Part shown: in pieces, positions 31,993 through 43,938 of the stretch | How the letters are laid out: the number at the start of each line of letters is the position of its first letter | Position numbering within the stretch: the stretch's first letter is position 1 | Assembly (NCBI GenBank): GCA_001599935.1 | Contig: BCIJ01000011.1 | Location: 488,252-552,251, forward strand | DNA length: 64,000 nt | Direction: 5' to 3' | Source: Holtermannia corniformis | Taxonomy: Eukaryota; Basidiomycota; Tremellomycetes; Holtermanniales | Notes under the pieces: model-generated | What the model was told of the DNA's origin: nothing | What the model saw: the letters and a program-made list of their open reading frames with translations, nothing else | Databases searched by the model: none | Position numbers and translations under genes: made by a program

Positions 31993-34632
31993 ATGGCCTC
32001 GCCAGCTGGCTCTCCCTCTTCGTCGTCTGCACCTTCGGGCGAGGCATCGTCGTCAGCGTCGTCGGCGTCATCACCAATGAAGTCATCAGGCGACCCGGCA
32101 GCCATACCTCCCCCACTGGACATCCGCACGTCAGAGAGTCGCATCTCTGACCCGTGTCCACAATCTCAACGACTACCTTCATTACGAGATCCACCAGGAC
32201 CGGATCTGCATGTGCTGCATCACCACCACGTTCATCCCTCGAAATCTCTGGCCGCGTTCAGGCAGGCTGAAGGGCCGGCGATCCGCGCTGCCAAGCTGCG
32301 AAGCCTTTGGGCGTCCCTACCGTCCCAGCTTCCAGCTGCATCTTCATCTCCCACGCCGACGGCGCAAGCAAAGCTGCCTGGTCAAGGTACGCTGCAGGCG
32401 TTGAGCGAAGAGCGAGCCGAACGGCTGCGGAGACTTTACGAGGAGGAGCTAGTCAAACGGTGTGAAGAAGACCGACCGGAAGCACGATTATGGGGTGGAT
32501 CGGATGACTTGGAGCCATACGGACTTGGGGGTCCCAGCCCTTCTGCCAGTCAGCCGGCACCAGCTGGCAAGAAGAATATTGCCTGGAAAGACTTTCGGTG
32601 GGTAGCTAGACTACATGGAATGCGTTGCTGACGTACTCAGGCGGTTCTTGTGGGACCAAGAGCGGGAACTGTGGGAAATATTCCATGATCTTGATCGCAA
32701 TGGCGATGGAAAGCTGGATGCAGGTGAAATGCGACAGGCTTTCAGTCGGTCAGGTATGTTGGTCAGCAAATACCGACAGCGAGCTGAGCTCGACAGGCAT
32801 CGACCTTACTTCTACCACCGTGCGGGATCTCGTCTCGTTCCTCTCTACGGGCCAGCGCGGACCCTCGGCGTCGGAAAACACATATATCACCTTCACCGAA
32901 TTCCGCGATTTCCTCATCATGATGCCGCGCCGGCCGAGTGTGGCAGAGATCTACAAATGTCAGCGGCGATCCGACGATCGGTACCCAATCAATGCTAACC
33001 TACGCATGCAGTCTACCAAGTCAAAAAGCGCTTTGGCGACGGTCGCGGCGCAGCGCGACTCACGATGGAAGGCGACCTCAACGTCAGCTTTCCCAAGTCG
33101 TCAAACGACAAGGCATCAAGCTCCGATTGGTTCACGTCTACACCATCTTCGTCGAGCTCTTCGATTGCTCCCCCAGATACATCGCCGACCCCGGCGACCC
33201 ACCTCAGTCCCGACTCGACAACAGCTGGCGATATCGACGGCTCGTCAACTGTCAGGTTTAATCACTCGTCTCAAGGCGCGGGCGGGGGCGAGCTGGCCGA
33301 CGGCATGGACTGCGATCTCGAGGATGATGAAGACTTTGGCGACGTCGTTGATGGCGAGGATCACGAGGACGGTATCGGCTGGGGTGTGGCTTGGAAGTTT
33401 CTGTTGGCCGGAGGCATCGCCGGCGCGGGTATGTCCTCTGACACCACCACTTGTCGAGAGCTCACATAACTCAGTGTCGCGTACGGCGACGGCACCTTTC
33501 GATCGACTCAAAGTCTACCTCATCACCACAGCCTCCCCATCATCGGCTTCTGCAATCTCGGGCAAAGAGCTCGTACACCCACTACGACTGGGCGCAGCCG
33601 GTATAGCGCACCTCAAAGATGCCGTTTTCACCATCTACAAAGAAGGCGGTGGTCTGCGGTCTTTTTGGGTTGGCAACGGCTTGAACGTGTACGTTGTTGC
33701 AAGCACGCCAGGAGATGACTGACCGCTCTAGCACGAAAATCTTTCCTGAATCCGCTATCAAATTCTTCTCTTACGAATACTCGGTTCGTTACTTGGCCAG
33801 CGTTGCCTGTTATGCTCATTGACCCATAGAAACGCTTCTTTGCCAAGTACTGGGATTGTGTCGAGGATCAGTCGCAAATAGCGGGCACATCTCGGTTCAT
33901 CGCTGGTGGGATCGGCGGCATTACTTCGCAACTCTCGATCTATCCGGTCGAAACACTCAAGACGCAATTACAGAGTACGCGAGGTCCGGCGCAGGGTAGC
34001 AAAGTGCTGTTGGAGACGGCAAAGCGCATGTGGGCCGTCGGGGGCATGCGGGCTTACTATCGTGGACTCACGGTCTGTTCATGCCGGAAATGTCTATACA
34101 GGGCTGACGCTAGCAATAGCTTGGCTTGATTGGCGTCTTTCCGTACTCGGCTATCGACATGAGCACTTTTGAGGCTCTGTAAGCATAAAGCCGTGGATGA
34201 GAACCGCACTCACACGCGCAGCAAACTGGCCTACTGTCGATCTACTGGCAAGGACGAGCCAGAGATCATTGCCGTTCTGGCATTCGGGGCGACATCCGGC
34301 AGCATAGGCGCGACGAGTGTTTACCGTGCGTCATACGGGCTCATAGACGCAAAAGCTCACCTTCCTAGCCATCAATTTGCTACGAACAAGGCTACAAGCC
34401 TCGGGCTCGAGTGGCCATCCACAGACGTATACGGGGTTCTGGGACGTGACGTCGCAGACGTTGCAGAAGGAGGGCTGGCAGGGGCTGTACCGGGGTCTTG
34501 GGCCAACGCTGGCAAAGGTTGTCCCCGCTGTATCAATTTCTTATGTTGTGAGTAGGCCTCTCTGTCGGTACGAGTGCGCGCTGAAGCACTCAGGTGTACG
34601 AGCATGCCAAGCGGGAGTTGGAGATCTCATAG
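31993..34632 (+). CDS. Ca2+-regulated mitochondrial carrier (SCaMC/Sal1-like ATP-Mg/Pi carrier)
   Basis: An inner-membrane transporter probably exchanging ATP-Mg for phosphate under calcium control. Eleven exons (31993-32597, 32641-32753, 32797-32958, 33012-33428, 33475-33688, 33732-33783, 33830-34072, 34120-34178, 34222-34325, 34369-34547, 34594-34632) give 728 residues. A disordered Ser/Pro N-terminus of ~200 residues leads to one canonical EF-hand loop, DRNGDGKLDAGE, and a degenerate second one. Then come a Ser/Thr and Asp/Glu-rich linker and three carrier repeats with the signatures APFDRLK, YPVETLKT and YPINLLRT, and GGIAGAGVSRTATAPFD at the first repeat. The YPINLLRTRLQ repeat is typical of the ATP-Mg/Pi subgroup. 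It is longer than the ~500 residues usual for yeast Sal1. It ends tail-to-tail with the aldo-keto reductase. Confidence 0.93.
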
Positions 34633-34766
34633 AGCAATTGCAGTCGTTATGTAGCATGTGCAAACCAACCGCCGGGGCGCCTCTCGAGCTATCCAGGCAG
34701 CTATCATCAGCGTTCAGCATGGCAGTGTAATTGAGAGTCATTCATGTAGGCAACAAAGCTGGAGAG

Positions 34767-36101
34767 CTATAGCTCTGCGGTGTCGGCATACATGCGCGGG
34801 TCGACGCCCGGCGGAACGCGCAGCCCCGAATCCTCCTGCTGGTCGACGAGCCGACGAATCTCCTGAACCTCGTCCGTCGTCAATCGCACATCCAGAGCGG
34901 CAAAATTCTCCTCGAGGTACTCGATGCGCTTGGTTCCAGGGTTCGGAATGATGTGCGGTCCCTGTGCAAGTAGCCAGGCGAGAGCGATTTGGCCCGAGGT
35001 TGCGCCCTTTCTGTCACCGATAGCCTGGAGCGCATCGACGAGTTTGTGAGCTTTCGGCGCGTTCTCGTCAATGTCAGTACAGAGCGCGTGACAGCGTCAA
35101 CCAAGTACGCACGTCAAGGCTGTAGCGAGGGAAGATGCGTCGGAGATCACCAGGGCCAAAGTCGTTGATGGACTCGTAGCGGCCGGTCAACATGCCGCGG
35201 CCTGCAATAGGACATCAGCACCGCTCACACTTGCTGGCGCGGCCACGCACCGAGGGGAGCATAAGCCACAACTGCCGTTCCGAGCTCTTTGGCGGCATTG
35301 ATGACACCGTAGCGATCATCATCGGCTTCAGCCTCGAGCACAAAAGGCGAGTATTCGAGCTGAACGGCGTCGATGTGCGCGACAGCGTGCGCGCGGCGCA
35401 AAGTCCGTGCCGAGACCTCTGATAGGCCGATACGTTTGATCTTGCCCGCCCTAGCGAGTTCAGTCAAGAACGCGGCTATGGCTGATCACACTCACTTTTG
35501 GAGTTCGACAAGGGCTTCGACAGTCTTCTCAATGGGCGTGACTTTGTCCACGCGGTGTCTAGCGTCCCTCAGGCATGTCATTCCCAGCTCGCAGTGTGAC
35601 TCACACGTAGTAAAGGTCGACGTAGTCGATCCCGAGCTTTGCAAGGCTGCGGTCAATCGCAATCTTGGCGTACTCGGGCGACGAGTCGATGTACGCCTGT
35701 GCAGGCGTCCCGCCGTCGGGGACGCGGATCCCAAACTTGGTCGCGAGGAAGACCTTGTTCCTTGCGCCTGGATGCGTTGCAAAGTACTTGCCGAGTAGAG
35801 CCTGATTGAGAGTTGTGAGCTGCGATCCACGAGTGACAAGGTGCCACACTGACCTCACTATCGCCGTATGCTATCGAAGCTGATAGACAAGCTTTGTGAG
35901 CCTAGTGCCGTACTGTATAATCTCCTCACTGTCCCAAAAGGTAGATCCGAGCTCGATAGCGCGGTCCAAGACCTTGAAGCGCTCCTCGTCGGACCCCGTC
36001 GGACCATAGTGCAAACTCATCCCCATGAGCCCAAGGCCCATCGCGGGGACACGAGGGCCGCGGGTACCGAGCTGTCTTGTCACAGGTGTACTGCTTGTCA
36101 T
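34767..36101 (-). CDS. Aldo-keto reductase (AKR13/YakC-like)
   Basis: A cytosolic NADPH-dependent aldehyde or ketone reductase of unknown substrate. Seven exons (35930-36101, 35854-35879, 35605-35801, 35496-35558, 35251-35450, 35113-35201, 34767-35063) give 347 residues, within the usual 310-350. The TIM-barrel features are clear: MGLGLMGMSLHYG near the start, active-site Asp and Tyr in FWDTSIAYGDSE, Lys in LATKFGIR, and His in YYVHRVD. Later come IGLSEVSARTLRRA, QLEYSPF, AYAPLGRGMLTG and the cofactor-binding IIPNPGTKRIEYLEEN. The ATG at 36099-36101 is used; a longer frame begins at GTG. Exon 2 is only 26 nt. The acceptor before 35063 is GACGAG, with a weak pyrimidine tract. Confidence 0.94.
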
Positions 36102-36391
36102 TGGATCTATTGCATCGTGTAGCACTCCGCGCAGACAGCTGGCTAAAGTACCTCTATGGCTTCGGATCCGCCTCGAGTCGGGGTAGCTATTCTTGGCACG
36201 CCGCTCTTATGCATGACTTGTTGGCGGCGGATCCGACCGAGTTGGGGTCGTTGATTGACTCGACTCCAACTGTGTAGGACGGCATGCTCTGAAATCGACA
36301 TGGCCATTGTTGCGTCACTCATGCAGCAGTCAGGCACTCGGTCATCTTTGCTACAACTTTCCTATCCCCTCGCCGCCATGGTCCAAGGCTG

Positions 36392-37005
36392 CTAGTCTTG
36401 AAACATGCCACCCTCTCCGCCCGTTCTCTCCACGTTGGCACCGGCTCCCTCACCTCCCTCGGCACCTTGGACATTCTTGCCCGCTCGCAACGCGTCCACT
36501 TCACCTCGCCAGCCTTCAAGCTTGGCAATCAGCTTCTTGCCGACGTCTCCGACGCCCGAGGGAGACTCGTCTTGGATGGCATTGATGGCTGTGGTGAATG
36601 CTGATGACAGGGTGCGGAACGTCTCCTTGAAAAGCTCGACCTAGCAGAGCACGTCAGCTGCTGCCACAAGTATCCCAAGCAGAAGCGGAGTCACGCACGT
36701 TTCCAAAGACACCTCGAGCGTCTCCACTTTCTGCGGTGGGTGCACCAGGCTGGCTGCCAGCCTGCGCGGGGAGTGATCCGACATCGGGGTGGACCTACAT
36801 ATAGTCAGCCGGTACGACCTCACTTGTTGGTACGCGTGACATACCCCACCTGGGTTTTCGGGCGTAGGCTCTGGTCCTACCGGCTCATCACCATAGTGAA
36901 GTGCGTCCTCGCCGAGCTTGGACTTTGCTGCACGGTTGATCAGTATCCGTCCCACGGGCTATGTAGTCTCGATTCACCTTCTCCTGCTGAGCCTGAGAGT
37001 GACAT
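36392..37005 (-). CDS. Small hypothetical protein, unknown function
   Basis: I do not recognise this family. Four exons (36978-37005, 36845-36927, 36699-36794, 36392-36640) give 151 residues with all phases consistent. The N-terminal half is polar and acidic (SKLGEDALHYGDEPVGPEP, then PENPGG). The middle is Ala/Gly/Ser-rich. The C-terminal half looks amphipathic and helical (VELFKETFRTLSSAFTTAI), with a GDVGKKLIAKLEGW segment and a Gly/Glu-rich tail. There is no signal peptide or membrane span. It is transcribed in the same direction as the aldo-keto reductase, 290 nt away. Confidence 0.7.
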
Positions 37006-37891
37006 TTTGCGGACTGCTGTGGTTGTTGAGATGGGCGATGTCCACTTTATGGATTGACTTGCGGCACACAGATGACGTCAGGTGTGACTGATTGGCAAGT
37101 TAACCTGGACTGAATCGCCTTTGCTGCAAGCAATCTTGTCCGTCTACATAGCTGCTCCTTGCCTGGCAGTCGTGACAGAGAGAGCAGCTATCTTATATCG
37201 GCGGAGGGGCAGCCCGACCACTTCAGGTTATAAGTTTTATCAGTGATGTGAAATGACCGTAGCCGCCGACTATTGACTACTCTACGAACGATGATGCACG
37301 AGCGGACTACGCCCCGCAAGTACACAAGCCCGTTGGCAGGGAACGAATGAGCAGCACACGCGGCCACTGACCTGGTCGGTGTAGACAATGCTTGGCCGTG
37401 CCTGATCGTCCTTCACCGACCCTCGCAGTCTGCTTGGACAACTCTTGCCGGTCAGCGATACAGACCGCGCAAGTATGAGGAGACCCAGGATGTATATCTG
37501 ATACAGGTGTACAGTTTCCATCGAGGTGACGTGCTGTCCATCTTGAAACGCCCGGCCGCCGGTTCAGCACGGCTGGGTGCTGGGCATCACTGCGGATCGA
37601 CGTATGCTGTGTGTCAAGGATCCTCGCCGTGTCCCTACACCATCATTGGAGACCTCGTCACCCAGCAGTGGTCTCTAACATTGTCGCCATCGCTGCAGCT
37701 GCACCGGTGCCACTGCTCGGGTCGGCCGGAAGCCGAAGCCGAGGCTGGTCACCCGCCAAGCAGTCCACCACAGTCCAGACAGGTATCAGCTCATCAGGGG
37801 TACGCAAGCTCGATCAGGCTCGATAGAGCGGACAGTCGAACCCACGTTTGCGTCGTTCGCTGTGATAACCCGATCACCCTCTCGTCAAACA
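37006..37891. other. Divergent intergenic region
   Basis: A head-to-head spacer of 886 nt between the small hypothetical gene and the BTB gene. Short frames on both strands have no recognisable content. The frame of the BTB gene is open for ten codons before its ATG but starts with GTG. Confidence 0.45.
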
Positions 37892-40800
37892 ATGTCAACA
37901 TCGCGTCTCCCGCGCCCTCGCCACTCGCGCTCAACCTCGCATGCTCGCACTCTCCCCTTTCCAGACTTGCCCGTCAGTCCGACCTCGTCTCGGCCTGCGA
38001 GTCCTCGGCCGCCGTTCTCAACCTCGGCGCCGAGCGCGAGTGCGAGCGGCTCGTCGACACCCATGGGCCGGCAGCGGAGTGCAACAGCTGCGGCCATCGG
38101 CGCGCTGGGAAGGAGCTTGCCGTCAACGGCGAGTCTGTCAGCGGTGGCTGTAGGCGCGAGCACCACTAGCCTGGCGTCCGGCTCGGTGCCAATCGCTTCT
38201 AGCTCGTCGGCACAGGGCACACCGCTGTCGGCGCCGGCTGATGCAACAACGTTCAGCAAGGTGCAGCCCAAGCCGGCTGCCTCGGCAGCTTCAACCAGCT
38301 CAAGCAAGCCGGCTCAGCAGCGGGGACCAGCTTCATTTTCAGCATCAAGCCAAGCTCGCACGCACCTCGATGATCACTTGCACCGCAGTTTCCTGCAAGG
38401 AGCGTGTGCAGACATCAAGCTGCGGGTGCGCAAGTGGGGGGTTGTTTACCATTTGCATCGGATGGTCTTGGTACAAGCTGGTCAGTTTGCACCGTGTCTC
38501 TGTCCCGAAGCTGACTAAGCCAGGGTTCTTTCACTCGCTGTTTCTTGGCGGGTTCTCCGAAGGCGGAACGAGGAGTCGTTCGAGGCGAGACATGGGCGAG
38601 GTGGAGGAGATCGAGCTCAGATTCGACGACCCGAACATTACCCGTGCGGCGTTCGAGTACGTCGTACAGACTGGGGCGTCCTGCATCACGCTGATCATCT
38701 TAGGATCTGCATTTCCCGCCTCTACTCCACCCAGCCAGTCTTATCCTTCCCGACTTCCCTGCTGCCAACGCCCTTCCACCCTCTGACCCAAGCCTTTGGA
38801 CAATCTGCCGACAGTAACGTTCCCGCCCTTCCGAACCCCGACGATACCCCCGGACAGCTCGCGACCCCTCGCTTGTTACTATCACTGATTGCCACGGCCA
38901 TTTATCTCGGGCAAAACCGAGTCATGCGAGAGGCGCTTGCGCTGGTTTTGCGCACCGTCAGTCCCTGGACGATATCTCGCTATCTGCGCTTTGCTATCGG
39001 CGAGTCTGTGGGCGAGTCGGAATGGGAAGGACAGGACGCGGAACCGGGTCGCGGTTTAGAGGGCGTAGGAAAGCCCATCGAGGTGTCGCCTAGGAAACGG
39101 TGGTTTGACAAGGGTAAAGGCCGGGCCGTAGACCGAGCGTCACCGTCGCCTTCGTCGGGCCGTGGACAGCTTGCAATCGACCCGATCCAAGAAGAAGGCC
39201 CAAGCCAAGGGATCCTGGTTTCACCCGACAGCGATCACGTCAAGTGTCGTGGCTCGCTCTCGCAGCCAGTAACCGCCACGAGCCCGAGCGGCGGCGTCCG
39301 CATCACGTTTGGCGATGACAACACGCCTTGGACGCCACCTGCGCGCCCCATGGCAATGCTCGATCTCTCTGCTGCTGGTGGCCTCAGTCCCGCCAGGCCC
39401 AAAGAAGCCGGCTCGGACCTCGAGGACGCTGAAGCGGAGACGGAGGATGAAGATGAATCGGCGCTCGAGCCAGGCAGCCTTCCGCACTTTTATGGCTCTG
39501 CGTCCAACAAGATTGGCGAGGCTTGCGTGTGCTGGCTTGCGCGCTGGGGCGTCGACATTCTCGCATACGAGGAAGCGCGCTTTGAACTGCAGCACGAGGC
39601 GGACGCTGCGCCGAGCTTGCATCGACCGGTGCAGGCGTGGGGGTATGGCGGCCTGCCCGCTCGCTGGCTGCGCGCGACGCTAGCGTCGGACGTTTTGTTT
39701 GTCCCGGACGAGATTGAGCGGTATCGTGTTGCGAGGCGGGTCGTTGACCTCCGACGTCGTGGATGGGAGCGGCGGTGCGCCGAGGTGGCGCAGCACGGGC
39801 ATGAAGACGGCGAGCAGGCCTGGGAGGCCGAGCAGGAAGACTGGGAAGAGGATGAACACGAGATCGAAGAGGTGTTTGCCAGCGGCGTGTACTACACCCA
39901 CATGGTGTGTGGCTTAGCGCTCATCCCCGGAAAAGACTGATGCGTCTTTGCAGTCGTTTGACGAGTTGTCCACCATGTCGTCCGACATCAACGCGGCAAC
40001 GGGCCTCGCATTCGTGCCAATGCACGTTCTGCAGGCTGCACACTGGGCTGCAGCCGACCTCCAGTCTCGCACGACCAATCGCCTTGGGTCGACGCCCGAG
40101 CTCGGGTTCGCCACGACATCCCAGGAGATCACTCGGCGTCTTGGTGGAGGCAGCCGAACGACGCGCGCAAGAGGCTACAGTTCCACACGATCCGTCTCTG
40201 GTCTCAGCACACTCTCTTCCGCCACCTCGTTTGGCTCCCGCGCGATCCCGGGTCATGATCCAGCCGAGACGGTGTACTATCCCGTACCAGTGGATGAAAC
40301 GCTTCGCGTGGGCGATGGCGGCTTCATGCTGCTCGCTGGCGGGTCGATCGGTGGACTGCCAGATATGGGCCCAGATCTAGCCGCTAGCGTCTTGCCGCTC
40401 AGTCTTTCGAGTCTGGAAGGCGGCAAGGAAAAGCCACCGATGGGTGAGAGCAGCTACTTTGGGATTGGCCAGGTGCGCTCGACCGCGCAGGAGATTGAGG
40501 AGAGGGGTCGCCAAGTGCCGGCGTATGAGAGTGCAAAGGTCGATCGGGCGCTCAAGTGGTCGAGGTTGGAGCCGTTCCGGTGAGATTCTCTGCCAACCTG
40601 TGGGGGCTTTACTGATGGGCGTCAGGTTCGCAGTCGAGTTCTGGGGCGTCAACAGGTTGAAGGAAAAGGAGCGTGCATACTCTACCACGCACTTTTACGC
40701 CGGCAGCTTTTTCAACATGTGAGTGGCTAGGCTCTTGTCACTGCGAGGGTTGACAGGGCGCAGCTACGTACAGACGGTGCGCCGAAAAGACAAGGGTGTG

Positions 40801-41395
40801 CAGATGGGCATCTACCTGCAGCGCCAAGTGAGTTGAGCTTGCCTTTCGCTGTGTCCAACTGAGCATTGCAGTCTGCGAACGAGCCGATCCCGACGCCGTC
40901 TAGACCCATCGGGTCATCGGACGGCGCAACGCCGACTGAAAGTGTCCGGCGCGAAGCAAGATACCAAGATGCAAGGCCGACCACGCGGGTCAGTGCTTCC
41001 ATCGCGCCTTGGAGGCACCCGCTGACTTGTTCAGGCCTGGTTCTCGATCAGCTGCCCTAGTGCCCTTGGTACGGCACTGATCCGTTTCAGGTATGAGGTT
41101 CACACGAGAAGCATGGTTGGATACTGACGGATGGCCCAGCTCGGCTCCGGACTCTTTTTCACACTCGCAGTCGTGGGGCTGGAAGTCTGCAACGTTGCGC
41201 ACAGAGGAGTACTTGTCGTTCATTGCGCCTGGGCAGACGTCGAATGTAGGCCAGACGGAGACGCTGGAGGACGGAGTGCTGGCCTGGGCCGGCGTCCTCG
41301 ACCCGGCAGACATGGACAGTGATGTCGAGGGCTCGGCGGCGACTTATCAGGGCAACGTCAGCCTGAGGGCGACTGTCATGATGGGAGTCATCTAG
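37892..41395 (+). CDS. Large BTB-domain protein (germ cell-less-like architecture)
   Basis: Probably an adaptor, perhaps for a cullin-3 ubiquitin ligase; the function is inferred from the domain. Nine exons (37892-38480, 38524-38656, 38704-39904, 39954-40579, 40626-40718, 40764-40827, 40872-40988, 41035-41090, 41140-41395) give 1,044 residues. The first ~150 residues are Ser/Pro/Ala-rich and disordered. The BTB fold starts at about 165 with HLHRSFLQGACADIKLRV, then YHLHRMVLVQAGFFHSLFL. It continues with a Phe/Asp segment (IELRFDDPNITRAAFEICI) and YLGQNRVMREAL. The rest includes acidic and Ser-rich loops, FAVEFWGVNRLKEKERAYS, FYAGSFFNMYVQTV and a C-terminal beta-rich part ending in LRATVMMGVI. 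The AYSTTHFYAGSFFN region resembles BTB proteins with a second C-terminal domain in fungi. Substrates are unknown. Confidence 0.85.
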
Positions 41396-41896
41396 ATGTT
41401 GTTGTACCACATAGACACGATGAATGACTGCATGCATTGCTTCTACAGTAGAGACCGAGTGTGACGAGCTCGCTTGACGTGACGCGACCGAACCCGATAG
41501 ATGGGCTACATTGCGGCGCGTCCGCTCGGGGCTTATGGGCTGTTTCGATCCTCGGTCTCTATTGTCCACTTGAGCGCCTGATCGCAGCTCGCAGCTCAGC
41601 GTCGCATCCGTGGACTGTGGACCCATTGTCCTCGTCGGATCCGTGCGCTGTCTCTCGCCCGAGATTGTAAAGATCCAGTGCGTCAGGGTGAGACACGGGC
41701 TGTTTTGAATTTGCGACTCCCCTTTTCGCACAACGGCGGCGGCGGGACCCAACAGTAGAACAGACGGCGACGACGGCGAAACAGTTTGGACCCCTTTGCA
41801 AAACTAGATTGCGGACCCAAAGGCAGGTAGAGACGATCACGGCTCGTCCCCCATCCCTCACCTTTGGACTCGCGGCACTCTGGTCACCGCACCACC
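41396..41896. other. Intergenic, promoter of GT61 gene
   Basis: A 501-nt spacer between two genes on the same strand. No gene or RNA is seen. Confidence 0.45.
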
Positions 41897-43742
41897 ATGT
41901 CCCCGTCTTTCCACCCGACACGGCGCGACCTCTTGCTCGTCCTCACGTTGACCGTCCTGTTCGGCCTCTTCCTCCAGCTCGACCTCTCGCTCAAGTTTAC
42001 CGACTCGTCCGGGTCAGACAGCCTGTTCGGCCTCAAGCTTGGTCTGGGTGGGAACCGGGACTGGACACCGGATGAGGGCATGATCCGCGAGCACGACGTG
42101 GAGCGCGTCGAGACGTTCAAAGAGCTCAAGATGACGGACGGCAAGGTTCACTGGGACGAAGAGGACGGCGTTCGCACACAGGTTCTCCAGCACGCACCGG
42201 GTTAGCCAAAGGGACTCGTTGGGTATGGCCGTACTGATCCTTGGCAGGATGGACAATCTTTGACAGCCTGTACTTGTTCAACGGCACATTCTACATTGTC
42301 ACCGACCAGCCGTCTAAAATCCCTCTACTCCGGCTCATGACCTCGACCGGGAATGAGATCTGGAACGACGACGAGTCGATTGCAGGTCGCGAGCCGACGG
42401 AAAAGGACATGCGGATCATCTTTCCCAGCGAGGCCAAGCGGCTCTGGGGCGAGAGCGCGTCGCGAATGATCGGGACAAGCTTCTTGATCAACGACCCGCC
42501 TCAATTCCTGGATCACTACTACCAGTAAGTAGCTCTTCGATCTTACCGGCACGCTGACAACCCTAGCTTCGCTGCTGAACTCCTTTTCGGTCTCTGGCGC
42601 ACCTACTCGTCGCTCGACCTCGGCATCACCTCGCACGGAACCACACAGCTCGCCAGCCCGAATCGGATGATCTTCACCCACACGCCAGCCAGTAAATGGA
42701 ACGACTACGCCAAGATGAACTCGTTCTTGTGTCGCGCAATCTTCCCGTCCATGTCGTACGAGTACAAGACCGACTTTCTCGATCGGGCCGACACGCAGCG
42801 TGCGTTTGTGCTCGAGCGTGTCGTGTTTGCCGACCGCGCGGCGGCGTTCCGAGGACCGCAGTTTGCAACGACGTGGCGAACGGCCGCGGAAGCAAACTCG
42901 TTGCCGGGCGCAAAGAGCTGGTGGGCGCCCGTGAGGCGCAACTTGCTAGAGTTTGTCGGCGGTGGCGACGAGACGTTTACGGACATCGACGAGCTCGGCA
43001 TCGACTCGGACACGGCCGAGGAAGAGGAGGTCGAGGTTCAAGAGGGCCTTCGCGCCAACCGCGGGCTAGAGGAGCGAGCCAACAAGCACGTCATCACCTA
43101 TGTCTCGCGCCAGGAATGGGGTCGTCGCATGCTGAAAAAGGAGGACAATGACGTCTTGGAACGCGAGCTCAAGCAGCTCGAGAAGCAGTACGGCTACGAG
43201 GTGTGTTCCTTGTCAGGTCGGCGAGTCCAGGCTGACCTCGCCAGGTCAACATTGTCTCAATGGACAAAATGTCGCGCGACGAGCAGATCCGCCTCGCCGC
43301 TCGAACGACCGTCAGTGTCGCGCCGATCCCTCGGTTGGCCTATTGACGTCGCTGCAGATCATGATGGGCGTCCACGGCAACGGGCTCACCCACCTTCTCT
43401 GGATGAAACCTTCGCACCGCGCGACCGTGATCGAGTTCTTCTACCCGGGTGGCTTTGCCGAAGACTACGAGTTCACGTCGAGAGCGCTGGGGATCAAGCA
43501 CTATGGGTTCTGGAACGAAAAGAGCTTTACGAGCCCCGAACTGCCAGACGTGGCGTATCCAGACGGGTTCCAGGGCAACGAGATCCCAATCGGTGCGTTG
43601 CGTTTGCACTTTGCGTCATGCCAGGCTGACGACCCGGGTCACAGATGGCAAAGCCGTCGCCAAGCTGGTGCACGAGCGTCTGTCAGCGGCTGAACCAACA
43701 CATCAAGCGCCAGCGCCGATCGTCCCAGACGTCGACCAATGA
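41897..43742 (+). CDS. Glycosyltransferase family 61 protein
   Basis: A type II Golgi or ER glycosyltransferase of the GT61 group, which includes xylosyl- and O-GlcNAc-transferases. Six exons (41897-42200, 42248-42524, 42567-43200, 43245-43310, 43358-43592, 43645-43742) give 537 residues. A short cytosolic tail and one membrane anchor (about 11-29, [20 protein letters not shown]) come first. Family signatures are the WTIFDSLYLFNGTFYIV stretch, PPQFLDHYYHFAAELLFGLW and, near the C-terminus, MMGVHGNGLTHLLWM followed by VIEFFYPGG. An acidic loop (EEEEVEVQEG) lies between. Acceptor and sugar donor cannot be told from sequence. The C-terminal ~20 residues are Pro/Ala-rich. Confidence 0.93.
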
Positions 43743-43938
43743 CTGCCCCGCTCCACGTACACACCCGCATAGAAGACTTGTGCTCGCCGCACCCTCATTG
43801 TATCACGACCCACTACGGACATTACGGACTCGCCTGCATTCGCATCATCCCTTCCCACACGACTCGCACACTTCGTTTTCGCCAGAGATGCATCGTACTA
43901 TCCTTGCTATGCTACAGCGGGCAGTGCAGAGCCTGCGA

